Of a stretch of DNA of 64,000 nt, positions 18,889-27,079 are shown in pieces. The translations under genes and the position numbers were made by a program. Origin of the DNA: Phenylobacterium glaciei (GTDB taxonomy: Bacteria; Pseudomonadota; Alphaproteobacteria; Caulobacterales; Caulobacteraceae); NCBI RefSeq assembly GCF_016772415.1, contig NZ_JAGSGD010000002.1, forward strand, positions 62,001 through 126,000, given 5' to 3'. Each line of letters starts with the position of its first letter. Position 1 is the first letter of the stretch. Below the pieces are notes generated by a model. That model was not told the origin of the DNA. It did no database searches and saw only the letters and a program-made list of their open reading frames with translations.

Positions 18889-20372
18889 GACAGCTTGCCG
18901 GTTTGCGACGCCGGCTCGCCCTCGTTCACCAGGTCTGCCGCCGCCGCCAGCTGGCGCAGGGATTCGGCGTGGCTCTCGCGGGTGATGCGATAGCCGCTCA
19001 TGAAGGTCACGCAGAGGCCGTAGAGCACGATCAGCACCGGCACATAGATCATCCCCAGCCGGGCGATGACCGCGGGGTCGACCTCGCCGGGCTTGGCGCC
19101 CTGCGGGAAGGCCGCAGCCTTCAGCAGCATGGCCGAGGTGAAGATGCCGATGCCGGTCACCGCCTTGGCCACGAAGGCCGAGGCGGCGAAGAACAGGCCC
19201 TCGGACCGGCGGCCGGTCTTGAGTTCGCTATCCTCCACCACGTCGGCGATCATCGAGGAGGTCAGGATGTTGGCGGTGATGGTGGCGCCGGTGGAGACCA
19301 CGTTCTGCAGGAAGATGATCGGGAAGAGCAGGGCGCTGCCGTTCTCGGGGAACAGACCCATCAGCCTCAGGACGATCGGGGTGCAGCCTACCGCGACGCC
19401 GATCAGCAGCAGGGTCATGGCCGAGCGCTTCTTGCCGAACTTCTGCGAGAACATCGGCGCCGCGGCGAAGGCGAACAGGGCCGCCGTCAGGCTGGCGAAG
19501 GTGAAGAGCGCGATCTGGGCTGAGCTGAACTCCCAGAAGAAGGTCGTGAAATAGAGGCTGATGGAGAGCGTCAGGCCGCCGGCCATGGCCCCGAACAGGT
19601 TGGCCACCAGGATGCGCAGGAACGAGCGGTGGGACAGGGTGCCCACCATTTCGCGCGCCAGGGTCGGCAGGTTGAGCTTGCGGTGCGGGGCCTCGCGCAG
19701 GAACGGGATCTGGCCGTGGGTGCCCACCGCCGAGATCAGTATGGCGCCGAGCATCAGCAGGGCCGCGGCGACGCCGTAGTGGGCGTAGCCCTCGACATTC
19801 AGCTGGCCGACCTTGTGCGCGGCGTCGGGCGTCAGGAAGACCTTCAGGGCGGCGAAGTACATCACCAGGCCGCCGATCCAGCCGAACAGGAAGCGGTAGC
19901 TGAGCAGCTTGGTGCGCTCGTCGTAGCCGGTGGTCAGCTCGGCGGCCAAGGCCGAGGAGGGGATCTCGTAGCAGGTGATGAAGCTGCGGATCAGGATCGC
20001 CGTGCCGATCAGATAGAAGAACAGGCCCTGGTGATCCAGCGACTTGGGTGGGCTCCAGAGCAGCAGGTAGGAGACCGCCACCGGGATGGCGGCGGCGTAC
20101 ATGAAGGGATGCCGGCGACCCCACTTTGAGCGGAAGTTGTCCGAGGCCTGGCCGACGATGGGGTCCAGGAAGGCGTCGACGAACAGGGCGACCATGATCG
20201 CCAGGCCCACCGTCTCGGCTGGAAGGCCCATGACCTGATTGTAGAAGATCAGCAGGAAGTAGGAGAAGCCGTTGTCCTTCACCCCAAAGGCGACGGACCC
20301 GAAGCCGTAGAACAGCTTGGTGGGCAGGCTCAACTGGCGGCCGGTTTGAGCTTCTGGTATGACTTGCGTCAC
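18885..20372 (-). CDS. GPH-family (glycoside-pentoside-hexuronide:cation symporter-like) MFS transporter 1
   Basis: About 495 residues with 12 predicted membrane helices. Family marks are FVDAFLDPIVGQASDNFRSKWGRRHPFM early, ALAAELTTGYDERTKL in the middle and SSMIADVVEDSELKTGRRSEG late, matching MelB/GPH transporters. The GTG at 20372 is preferred over the TTG 33 bases upstream because GGGGG lies about 8 bases before it. The stop codon lies within the terminal bases of the 138-bp repeat. The substrate is unknown; GPH proteins typically move sugars or sugar acids with H+ or Na+. Confidence 0.87.
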   Translation of the reverse strand: MTQVIPEAQTGRQLSLPTKLFYGFGSVAFGVKDNGFSYFLLIFYNQVMGLPAETVGLAIMVALFVDAFLDPIVGQASDNFRSKWGRRHPFMYAAAIPVAVSYLLLWSPPKSLDHQGLFFYLIGTAILIRSFITCYEIPSSALAAELTTGYDERTKLLSYRFLFGWIGGLVMYFAALKVFLTPDAAHKVGQLNVEGYAHYGVAAALLMLGAILISAVGTHGQIPFLREAPHRKLNLPTLAREMVGTLSHRSFLRILVANLFGAMAGGLTLSISLYFTTFFWEFSSAQIALFTFASLTAALFAFAAAPMFSQKFGKKRSAMTLLLIGVAVGCTPIVLRLMGLFPENGSALLFPIIFLQNVVSTGATITANILTSSMIADVVEDSELKTGRRSEGLFFAASAFVAKAVTGIGIFTSAMLLKAAAFPQGAKPGEVDPAVIARLGMIYVPVLIVLYGLCVTFMSGYRITRESHAESLRQLAAAADLVNEGEPASQTGKLS

Positions 20373-20438
20373 TGTGTTTCCCCCGGCTTTCGTTTTCTTT
20401 TGCAAACCTAGCCCGCTTTCCGCGCGCCGTCTTGGCCG

Positions 20439-21980
20439 TCAGCCGCCGCCGGCGCCGTCGACGACCGGATGGGCGTCCTCGATACGGGCCCGCTCAGCCA
20501 GGGCGGCGGCTTCCTGCAGGGTGGCGACGTTGGAAGCGTGCAGGTCCTCGTCGATCTTGTAGGGCAGCAGGACGGCGATGGAGAGCAGGCTCATGCCGGT
20601 GTTGATCGGCAGGAAGATCAGCGCCAGACGACGCATGATCTCCGGATCCACCGTGCCGGCCGCCGCATGGGTGGGGAAGGCCACCACGGTCAGCAGCACA
20701 CCCGACAGGAAGACCCCGATACCGCCGGTGAACTTCGGCAGCAAGCCATTGGCGGCCAGCAGCAGGCCCTCCGAGCGCACGCCGGTCTTCACCGCGGCGT
20801 CCTCCACCACGTCGGCGATCATCGAGGAGATGATGATGAAGCCGGAGATGGCGAGCGTGGTGGCGATGAAATAGTCCACCAGCAGCAGGGTCAGGACCAT
20901 GCCGGTGTCGGTGGGCGCCAGGTTCAGCAACTTCAGGGACAGTGGCACGGCCGAGGTGAAGACCGAGACCGTGAACAGGCCGATCATCGCCCGCTTCTTG
21001 CCCCAGATCCGCGCGGCGGGGCCGGCCACCATCACGCCGGACACCGAGGCCAGGACGCCGGCCATGGAGATGTAGGAGATCGAGGCGGCGCTGACCCCCC
21101 AGAGTTCGATGTAGAAATACTGGCTGAGCGCGCCCGACAGGCCGCCGGCGACGCCGGAGCAGAGGCCCGAGATCATCACCACGACGAGGGACCGGTTGCT
21201 GATGGTGCCGAGGATCTCCTTGGCCACCTGGCTGAGCGGGACCTTACGGACCGGTGGCTGGTAGAGGTCCTTGATGTGCCGGTGGGTGCCGAACGCCGAG
21301 ACCAGGATGGAGACCGCCATCACACAGGCCGCCAGGATGCCGAAGTCGGCGTAGCCTTGCTTGTTGAGGATGCCGCCCGCCGCCGGCGACAGGAAGACCT
21401 GGTACAGAACCACGTTCATTCCCAGCCCCCCCACGACCCCGAAGAAGAAGCGGTAGCTGAACAGGCTGGTACGCTGGTGGTAGTCGCTGGTCAGCTCGGG
21501 GGCGAGGGCCGAGGAGGGGATCTCGTAGAGGCTGACGCACAGGCGCAGCAGCACCAGCATGCCGATCACGAAGATCCCCGTCGTGGTGACGGGCCAGGTG
21601 GAGGGCGAATTCCAGAAGGCGATGCAGGCCACCGCGATCAAAGGCGCCGAGGCGTACATCAGCGGATGGCGCCGGCCCCACTTGGTGCGCAGCTTGTCGG
21701 ACCACTGGCCGATGGCCGGATCGATCACCGCGTCCAGCATCAGGGTCAGCATGATCGCCGTCCCCACCCAGATGGCGGGCAGGCCGATGACCCGGTTCAG
21801 ATAGGGCTGCAGCAGAGTGGCCGAGAGACCCAGGACCGAGACGCCGACGGCGATTGAGCCGACCCCATAGGAGAGCTTGGTGGAGACGCTGAGTTTCGGC
21901 GGGGCTGGTGGCTGCGATGGGTCTTGCGACAAGGGCGACTCGTGAGCTGAGGGCGCGGGTCCTGCCGCAAGGGAATCCAA
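20439..21980 (-). CDS. GPH-family MFS transporter 2
   Basis: 513 residues if the TTG at 21980 is used; a TTG at 21932 would give 497, closer to its paralogues. Neither has a clear ribosome site and there is no ATG nearby. The chain has MLDAVIDPAIGQWSDKLRTKWGRRHPLM, SALAPELTSDYHQRT and SSMIADVVEDAAVKTGVRSEG, the same blueprint as its neighbours. It starts about 20 bases after the stop of transporter 3, so the two are probably cotranscribed. Confidence 0.85.
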   Translation of the reverse strand: MDSLAAGPAPSAHESPLSQDPSQPPAPPKLSVSTKLSYGVGSIAVGVSVLGLSATLLQPYLNRVIGLPAIWVGTAIMLTLMLDAVIDPAIGQWSDKLRTKWGRRHPLMYASAPLIAVACIAFWNSPSTWPVTTTGIFVIGMLVLLRLCVSLYEIPSSALAPELTSDYHQRTSLFSYRFFFGVVGGLGMNVVLYQVFLSPAAGGILNKQGYADFGILAACVMAVSILVSAFGTHRHIKDLYQPPVRKVPLSQVAKEILGTISNRSLVVVMISGLCSGVAGGLSGALSQYFYIELWGVSAASISYISMAGVLASVSGVMVAGPAARIWGKKRAMIGLFTVSVFTSAVPLSLKLLNLAPTDTGMVLTLLLVDYFIATTLAISGFIIISSMIADVVEDAAVKTGVRSEGLLLAANGLLPKFTGGIGVFLSGVLLTVVAFPTHAAAGTVDPEIMRRLALIFLPINTGMSLLSIAVLLPYKIDEDLHASNVATLQEAAALAERARIEDAHPVVDGAGGG

Positions 21981-21999
21981 CGGGCTTGGCTGTCTGACT

Positions 22000-23511
22000 C
22001 TAGCTTCCTGGGGCGATCCGACCCTCGGCTCCGGACTGGGCGGCCAGGACGGCGGCGTCCTTGAGTTTCTCCAGGTTGGACTCATGGACCGCCTTGTCGA
22101 TCTTGAAGGCGAACAGGCAGAGGATGGCGACTCCAAACATCAGGGCCGCAGTCGGCAGGTAGATCATGGCCAGCTCCCGGAGGATCGCCGGATCGACTTC
22201 CCCGCGCTTGGCGTTTGTCGGGAAGTTCACGAAAGCCAGCAGGCTGCCGGAGATCAGCACCCCCATCCCCGAGACGATCTTCTTGAACAGGTTGTCGGCC
22301 GAGAACAGCAGGCCCTCGGAGCGGCGACCCGTCTTGACCTCCGAGTCCTCCACCACGTCGGCGATCATCGAGGATAGCAGCACCCCGGTGATGGTCGCCA
22401 TGGTGGTGCTGAACAACGTCTCGATCGTCAGGAAGCGGAACATGTTTTCCGACCCCGGGGCGGGCGCCAGGTGCATCAAGGACAGGGTCAACGGCATCAC
22501 GCTGGTGGTCAGGGCGCCGATGAACATCGCGATGGCGGCGTGTTTCTTACCGAGCCAGGCGCCGGCGCGGGGCGCGAGCGCCACACCGGCAAGACTGGCG
22601 ACAACGCCGACCGCGGTCAGGATCGAGAGCTGCGTCTGGCTAAGGAGGAAGAAGTAGAGAGCGAAATAGATATCCAGGGCGTTCTTCAGCCCAAAGGCGA
22701 TGGCGATGAACATCCCGGCCACCGTAGCCACCAGGAAAGAGTGGTTGTTGAGGGTGCTGGCGACCTCCCGCGCCATCTGCCCAAGCGCGATTTTGCGGAC
22801 CGGGGGCTGCCGCAGATAGGGGATCTGTTTGAAGGTCCCGGTGGTGGAGATCAGGATGACGAAGAAGATGACGGTGGAGGCGAACAGCGAATAGCCGAAA
22901 TAGCCGGCGCGTTCGGTGATGCCGCCGCTGCCGTCGGGGTTCTCCTTCATGAACACCTGGTAGACCAGCAGGGTCATGCCCAGTCCGCCGAACACGCCGA
23001 ACATCCCGCGCAGGGCGATCAGGGTCGTGCGCCCGTTGTAGTCCTCGGACAGTTCAGGGGCGAGGGCGGAGGACGGCAGTTCGAAGAAGGTGTCGAACAG
23101 CCGGATCACCAGCAGGCAGGCCAGCATATAGGCGAACAGCTCCCCCTGACTCCAGCCCGAGGGGGGGTTCCAGATGAGGAAGAAGGCCAGGCTCACCGGC
23201 AGGGCGGCGGCATACATGAAGGGGTGGCGGCGGCCCCAGGGCGATCGGAAATTGTCGGAGATCTGGCCCACCAGCGGGTCGCAGAATGCGTCGAAGATCA
23301 GGGCGATGAAGATGGCTGTGGAGACCATCTGGGGCGGCAGGCCCACCACCTGATTGTAGAAGATCAGCAGGAAGGTCGAGAGTCCCCGCGCCTTGATGGC
23401 GTTGGCCACGGAACCAAGGCCGTAAAGTAGCTTTGTGCTCAATCCGACCGGGGGCCGCGCCCCCCCCGGAAGGCCCTGCGCCTTAGGCGCAGCAGAGCCG
23501 AGATCCACCAT
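22000..23511 (-). CDS. GPH-family MFS transporter 3
   Basis: 503 residues with 12 predicted helices and the GPH marks FDAFCDPLVGQISDNFRSPWGRRHPFM, SALAPELSEDYNGRTT and SSMIADVVEDSEVKTGRRSEG. The ATG at 23511 is preceded by a run of six G. It is the first gene of the three-transporter array. The paralogues are clearly diverged (not recent copies), so each may serve a different substrate. Neighbouring SDRs, and the acyl-CoA genes elsewhere in the window, leave open whether these carry sugars or lipid-like compounds. Confidence 0.87.
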   Translation of the reverse strand: MVDLGSAAPKAQGLPGGARPPVGLSTKLLYGLGSVANAIKARGLSTFLLIFYNQVVGLPPQMVSTAIFIALIFDAFCDPLVGQISDNFRSPWGRRHPFMYAAALPVSLAFFLIWNPPSGWSQGELFAYMLACLLVIRLFDTFFELPSSALAPELSEDYNGRTTLIALRGMFGVFGGLGMTLLVYQVFMKENPDGSGGITERAGYFGYSLFASTVIFFVILISTTGTFKQIPYLRQPPVRKIALGQMAREVASTLNNHSFLVATVAGMFIAIAFGLKNALDIYFALYFFLLSQTQLSILTAVGVVASLAGVALAPRAGAWLGKKHAAIAMFIGALTTSVMPLTLSLMHLAPAPGSENMFRFLTIETLFSTTMATITGVLLSSMIADVVEDSEVKTGRRSEGLLFSADNLFKKIVSGMGVLISGSLLAFVNFPTNAKRGEVDPAILRELAMIYLPTAALMFGVAILCLFAFKIDKAVHESNLEKLKDAAVLAAQSGAEGRIAPGS

Positions 23512-23790
23512 GTTCCCCCCCGCCGCTGGCGACGCCGCGGCCTGTTATCACCTTGTTGGAATGAACCGTGCGGGAGGCCCGCCATGCCGTCAACGGCTTT
23601 GATCTTTCAGGTCCGACACAATGTAAGCCTTTACCCGCCAAGGGGTTGACGGGAATCTTCCCGCCGCTTGTGCGACGTCTGCAGCCCCGTCGGCGGCCCG
23701 TCAGTCTTCGAAGAACGGGTTTGCGCCCACGCGGGGCGCGGGTCATGCTTCGCGGCGGGGATCGCTGATCCGGCCCTTGGGGAAGAGCAC

Positions 23791-24669
23791 ATGGACCGCC
23801 TTAAAAACAAGATCGCCGTCATCACCGGCGGCTGCTCCGGCATCGGCCTGGGGACGGTGGAGCTGTTCGTGCGCGAGGGCGCCAAGGTCATGGTGGGCGA
23901 CATCAACGACGCGGCGGGCGCGGCGTTGACAGCCCGGTTCGAGGGACAGGTCGCCTACCGTCACTGCGACGTGATGCAGGAGAGCCAGATCGAGGGCCTT
24001 ATGGCCGCCTGCGCCGAGACCTTCGGCGGCCTGGATATCCTGTTCAACAACGCCGGAGCCGGGGGCTCGCCCGCGCGGCTGGAGGACATGACCGGCGAGG
24101 CCTGGGACCTCAGCCAGAACCTGCTGTTGCGCTCGGTGGCGCTGGGCATGCGCTACGCCCTGCCGCACATGAAGGCCCGCGGCGGCGGGGCCATCGTCAA
24201 CACCGCCTCCATCGCCGGCACCCAGGCCGGGGCCGGGCCCATCGCCTATTCGGTGGCCAAGGCCGGCGTCATCCACCTGACCAAGGTGGCTGCCGCCGAA
24301 CTGGCCCGCGACGGGGTGCGGGTCAACGCCATCTGTCCCGGTCTGATCCTCACCAACATCTTCACCCCCAGCAGCGTGATCCCGGCCGGCATGGCCACCA
24401 TGATCAAGCAGGGCATGGCCCAGACCGCCCCGGACGCCCAGCCCATCGCCAAGCCGGGCCTGCCGGAGGACATCGCCAACGCCGCCCTGTTCTTCGCCAG
24501 CGATGAGAGCGCCTTCGTCACAGGTGTCAGCATGTTGGTGGACGGCGGCATGCACGTCGGGCCGCGCAACGCCTGGGACCCGGCCCTGCGCGCGGAGCGA
24601 ATGGCCCAGATGGAGGCCCGCCGCGCGGCGTTCGAGGCCGCCGAGGCCGAGGACGCTCAGCAGGGGTAG
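23791..24669 (+). CDS. Short-chain dehydrogenase/reductase with extended C-terminus
   Basis: 292 residues. TGGCSGIG is the nucleotide motif and the Asp in GDIND suggests NAD(H). NNAGAG, TASIAG and YSVAK give the catalytic Asn-Ser-Tyr-Lys. The C-terminal 35 residues after VDGGMHVGPR are charged and Ala/Glu-rich, longer than usual. The ATG follows GGGGAAGAG. It is transcribed divergently from the GPH transporter array with 279 bases between. Related SDRs oxidise hydroxysteroids, cyclic alcohols or terpenols, but the substrate here is unknown. Confidence 0.88.
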   Translation: MDRLKNKIAVITGGCSGIGLGTVELFVREGAKVMVGDINDAAGAALTARFEGQVAYRHCDVMQESQIEGLMAACAETFGGLDILFNNAGAGGSPARLEDMTGEAWDLSQNLLLRSVALGMRYALPHMKARGGGAIVNTASIAGTQAGAGPIAYSVAKAGVIHLTKVAAAELARDGVRVNAICPGLILTNIFTPSSVIPAGMATMIKQGMAQTAPDAQPIAKPGLPEDIANAALFFASDESAFVTGVSMLVDGGMHVGPRNAWDPALRAERMAQMEARRAAFEAAEAEDAQQG

Positions 24670-24677
24670 CTATGCAT

Positions 24678-24705
24678 CCTCCTCTCCCACAAGTGGGAGA
24701 GGAGG
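24678..24705. terminator. Perfect 13-bp hairpin between convergent genes
   Basis: CCTCCTCTCCCAC and its exact complement are separated by AA, between the SDR stop and the quinone oxidoreductase stop. There is no T-run, so it may be a REP-type palindrome related to the outer arms at 58484 rather than a classic terminator. Confidence 0.5.
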
Positions 24706-24713
24706 TGACGCGG

Positions 24714-25691
24714 CTACGCCGTCAGCATCACCTTGCCGACGTGGGCCCCGCCTTCGAGGTGGGCGTGGGCCTTGCCGGCCTCGGCGAGCGGGAAAACAGC
24801 GTCGATCTGTGGCTTGAGCTTGCCGGCCTCGACCCAGGGCCAGACGGTGGCCTCGACGGCCGCCGCCAGCCGGGCCTTTTCGTCGGAGCTGCGGGGCCGC
24901 AGGGTGGAGCCGGTGACGGTGGCCCGCTTCATCATCAACTTGCCGATGGGCAGGGGGACCTCGCCGCCGCCCAGGCTGGCGATAAACACGATGCGGCCGC
25001 CGGTCTTCAGCGCGTCCAGGCCCTTGGCGAAATAGTCGCCGCCGACCATGTCGAGGATGACGTCGACGCCGCCCTCGCGCTTGGCGACCTCGGCGAAGTC
25101 TTCAGCTGTGGTGTCCACCACCACGTCGGCGCCCAGAGCCTTGGCCTGGGCGGCCTTGTCCGCGCCGCGGGCCGTGGCGATCACCTTGGCGCCGGCGGCC
25201 TTGGCCATCTGGATCGCCGTGGTGCCGATGCCCGAGGTCGCGCCATGCACCATGAAGGTCTCGCCGGCCTTAAGACTTCCGTGCTCGAACACATTGGCGA
25301 AGACGGTGAACACCGTTTCCGGCAGGGCCGCGGCCTCCAGCAGGGACAGGCCCTTGGGGATGGGCAGGGCGTGGCGGGCGTCGGCCACCGCATATTCGGC
25401 ATAGCCGCCGCCGCCCAGCAGGGCGGTGACCTGGTCGCCGGCCTGCCAGCGGCCCGCGCCGGTGACCACCTCGCCGGAGACCTCCAGGCCCATGGTGTCG
25501 GGAGAGCCGGGCGGAGGCGGATAGAAGCCCATGCGCTGAATCAGGTCGGGGCGGTTGACCCCGGCGTGGGCCACCTTGATCAGGATCTGTCCGGGACCGG
25601 CCTCCGGGCGGGGAATCTGCACCGCCTTCATGTCGGCCGCGGAGCCCTTGCCGCCCTCGACAGCGATCGCGGTCATGTCCGTCTGGCTCAT
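24714..25691 (-). CDS. NAD(P)H:quinone oxidoreductase, PIG3/QorA-type MDR enzyme
   Basis: 325 residues of the zinc-independent medium-chain dehydrogenase family. Visible blocks are AHAGVNRPDLIQR, LEVSGEVV, LPETVFTVFANVF and the NADPH motif GATSGIGTTAIQ. C-terminal LRPRSSDEKARL is typical of the PIG3 subgroup. It reduces quinones or enones with NADPH in the cytoplasm. GGGAGG lies 6 bases before the ATG. It is convergent with the upstream SDR gene. Confidence 0.9.
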   Translation of the reverse strand: MSQTDMTAIAVEGGKGSAADMKAVQIPRPEAGPGQILIKVAHAGVNRPDLIQRMGFYPPPPGSPDTMGLEVSGEVVTGAGRWQAGDQVTALLGGGGYAEYAVADARHALPIPKGLSLLEAAALPETVFTVFANVFEHGSLKAGETFMVHGATSGIGTTAIQMAKAAGAKVIATARGADKAAQAKALGADVVVDTTAEDFAEVAKREGGVDVILDMVGGDYFAKGLDALKTGGRIVFIASLGGGEVPLPIGKLMMKRATVTGSTLRPRSSDEKARLAAAVEATVWPWVEAGKLKPQIDAVFPLAEAGKAHAHLEGGAHVGKVMLTA

Positions 25692-25774
25692 CTCTGGCCT
25701 CCCTGGTCTTGCGTACGGGTGTCGTTGGGGGTTCAGATAGGCGCAGAAACAGAACCGGCAAAGGGAGGTTCTCC

Positions 25775-25981
25775 ATGGAGGAACCCGCAGAGGTTCGGAT
25801 CGGCCGTGGCCAACGGCTGACGGAAGCGGTCCGCGAGGACCTGGAGCTCTACGGCGTCGCCGAGCTCGAGGAGCGTATCGAGATGCTGCAGGCTGAGATC
25901 GCCCGCTGCCAGGCGCAGATTGAGAAGAAGAAGGCGGGCCGGCAAGCCGCCGATGCTCTGTTCGGATCGCCTCCCGATTAG
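25775..25981 (+). CDS. DUF1192 family small protein
   Basis: 68 residues, cytoplasmic, mostly helical. The segment YGVAELEERIEMLQAEIARCQAQIEKKKAGRQAADALF is the DUF1192 signature and probably a short coiled coil. AAGGGAGG precedes the ATG. It sits upstream of rcdA on the same strand with 136 bases between, in which the rcdA promoter lies. Its role is unknown. Confidence 0.8.
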   Translation: MEEPAEVRIGRGQRLTEAVREDLELYGVAELEERIEMLQAEIARCQAQIEKKKAGRQAADALFGSPPD

Positions 25982-25988
25982 GGGGCGG

Positions 25989-26003
25989 TTAGGGCCTGGT
26001 TAG
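25989..26003 (+). promoter_or_regulatory. CtrA-like box upstream of rcdA
   Basis: TTAG-N7-TTAG, a one-base-per-half variant of the CtrA consensus TTAA-N7-TTAA, lies about 37 bases upstream of the sigma-54-like -24 element. Spacing is exact but the half-sites are imperfect. Confidence 0.35.
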
Positions 26004-26039
26004 GCATAAGGGAGCGTATCTGTCGCACACGGGGCGGGT

Positions 26040-26056
26040 TTGGCACGGCGGTTGCA
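26040..26056 (+). promoter_or_regulatory. Sigma-54 (RpoN) promoter of rcdA
   Basis: TTGGCACG (26040-26047) followed by TTGCA (26052-26056). The -24 GG and -12 GC are exactly 12 bases apart, and every base of the TGGCAC-N5-TTGC consensus matches. Predicted transcription start is near 26067, about 50 bases before the rcdA ATG. Confidence 0.65.
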
Positions 26057-26117
26057 GCAGCTAGGACCAAACGGCGCATCTGGGCGCGGACGAATTTAAG
26101 TCGGGGACTTTGTGGTC

Positions 26118-26630
26118 ATGAGCGATGGAAACCTGCCGGCGGCAGCCTGGCGCGCGGACGTCATCCAGGATTTCGCGCGTTCCGAGCTGTTCGACCGCAC
26201 CTTCCAGGAGGGCATGGACCTCGTCGAGGAGACCGCCGGCTATCTGGACGGCTCCGGGCGTCAGGAATCCAAGCTGCTCTCCCGCAACGCGGCGCTGGCC
26301 TATGCCGCCGAGAGCATGCGGCTCACCACCCGGCTGATGCAGGTGGCCTCCTGGCTGCTGGTGCAGCGGGCCGTGCGTGAGGGCGATATGCCCCCGGAAG
26401 GCGCCTGCGACGAACGCTATCGCCTAGGGGCCGAGGATGTCTGCCGTCCGGGCCACGACACCGCCGAGGACCTGCCCAGCGGCCTGCTGCTGCTGCTGGA
26501 CCGCTCCGAGCGCCTCTATGAGCGGGTGCGCCACCTGGACCGCCGCATGTACATCGAAGACACCGACGTCGAGACGCCGAACCCGGTGCAGTCCCAATTC
26601 GACCGCCTGCGGACCGCCTTCGGGGGCTAA
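26118..26630 (+). CDS. rcdA: RcdA (DUF1465), adaptor for regulated ClpXP proteolysis
   Basis: 170 residues, all-helical in appearance, with WRADVIQDFARSELFDRTFQEGMDLVEETA and AALAYAAESMRLTTRLMQVASWLL. These match the RcdA/DUF1465 family. In Caulobacter crescentus RcdA helps deliver CtrA and other substrates to ClpXP during the cell cycle. The ATG at 26118 is used; an in-frame GTG six bases upstream is also possible, with GGGGA at 26103 as the ribosome site. The rpmE neighbour on the opposite strand is consistent with Caulobacteraceae order as I recall it. Confidence 0.8.
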   Translation: MSDGNLPAAAWRADVIQDFARSELFDRTFQEGMDLVEETAGYLDGSGRQESKLLSRNAALAYAAESMRLTTRLMQVASWLLVQRAVREGDMPPEGACDERYRLGAEDVCRPGHDTAEDLPSGLLLLLDRSERLYERVRHLDRRMYIEDTDVETPNPVQSQFDRLRTAFGG

Positions 26631-26664
26631 CACCCGAGGCGGCGACGCCAGACATTCAGACAGC

Positions 26665-26696
26665 AAAAAACGCCGCGTGATCCACGCGGCGTTTTT
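26665..26696. terminator. Bidirectional intrinsic terminator between rcdA and rpmE
   Basis: A perfect 9-bp stem (CGCCGCGTG/CACGCGGCG) with a 3-base loop is flanked by six A on the left and five T on the right, so it can stop transcription from both convergent genes. Confidence 0.9.
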
Positions 26697-26734
26697 CTTG
26701 GTCGCAATGCGCGCGGCCCGAAGGCCGCAGGCGA

Positions 26735-26959
26735 CTACTTGCGGGTGAAGGCGCCGAACTTGGCGTTGAAGCGCGAGACGCGGCCGCCACGGTCCAGCAG
26801 CTGCTGATTGCCGCCGGTCCAGGCCGGGTGCGTCTTCGGATCGATGTCCAGATTGAGGGTCGCGCCCTCTTTCCCGTAGGTGGAGCGCGTCTGGTAGGTG
26901 GTGCCGTCGACCATCACCACATTGATGAAGTGGTAGTCGGGGTGGGTGTCTTGTTTCAT
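26735..26959 (-). CDS. rpmE: Ribosomal protein bL31
   Basis: 74 residues: [32 protein letters not shown], and C-terminal RFNAKFGAF. This is the bL31 pattern. It has no cysteines, so it is a zinc-free (C-minus) form. That is relevant to zinc economy, though this form is common in the group. The ATG at 26959 is well inside a much longer open frame that runs antisense to the ABC transporter; that extension is not real. It is convergent with rcdA. Confidence 0.93.
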   Translation of the reverse strand: MKQDTHPDYHFINVVMVDGTTYQTRSTYGKEGATLNLDIDPKTHPAWTGGNQQLLDRGGRVSRFNAKFGAFTRK

Positions 26960-27079
26960 CGCGCGGGCATCCGACGTAAAGGAGCGGCCATAGAATAATC
27001 GCTCCGCCGAGACCGGCGGATCGAACCGAGCCGCGCCTATACAGGAAAAGGCGGGGCGAGAGCAAGGGCGCGGGTTTTC

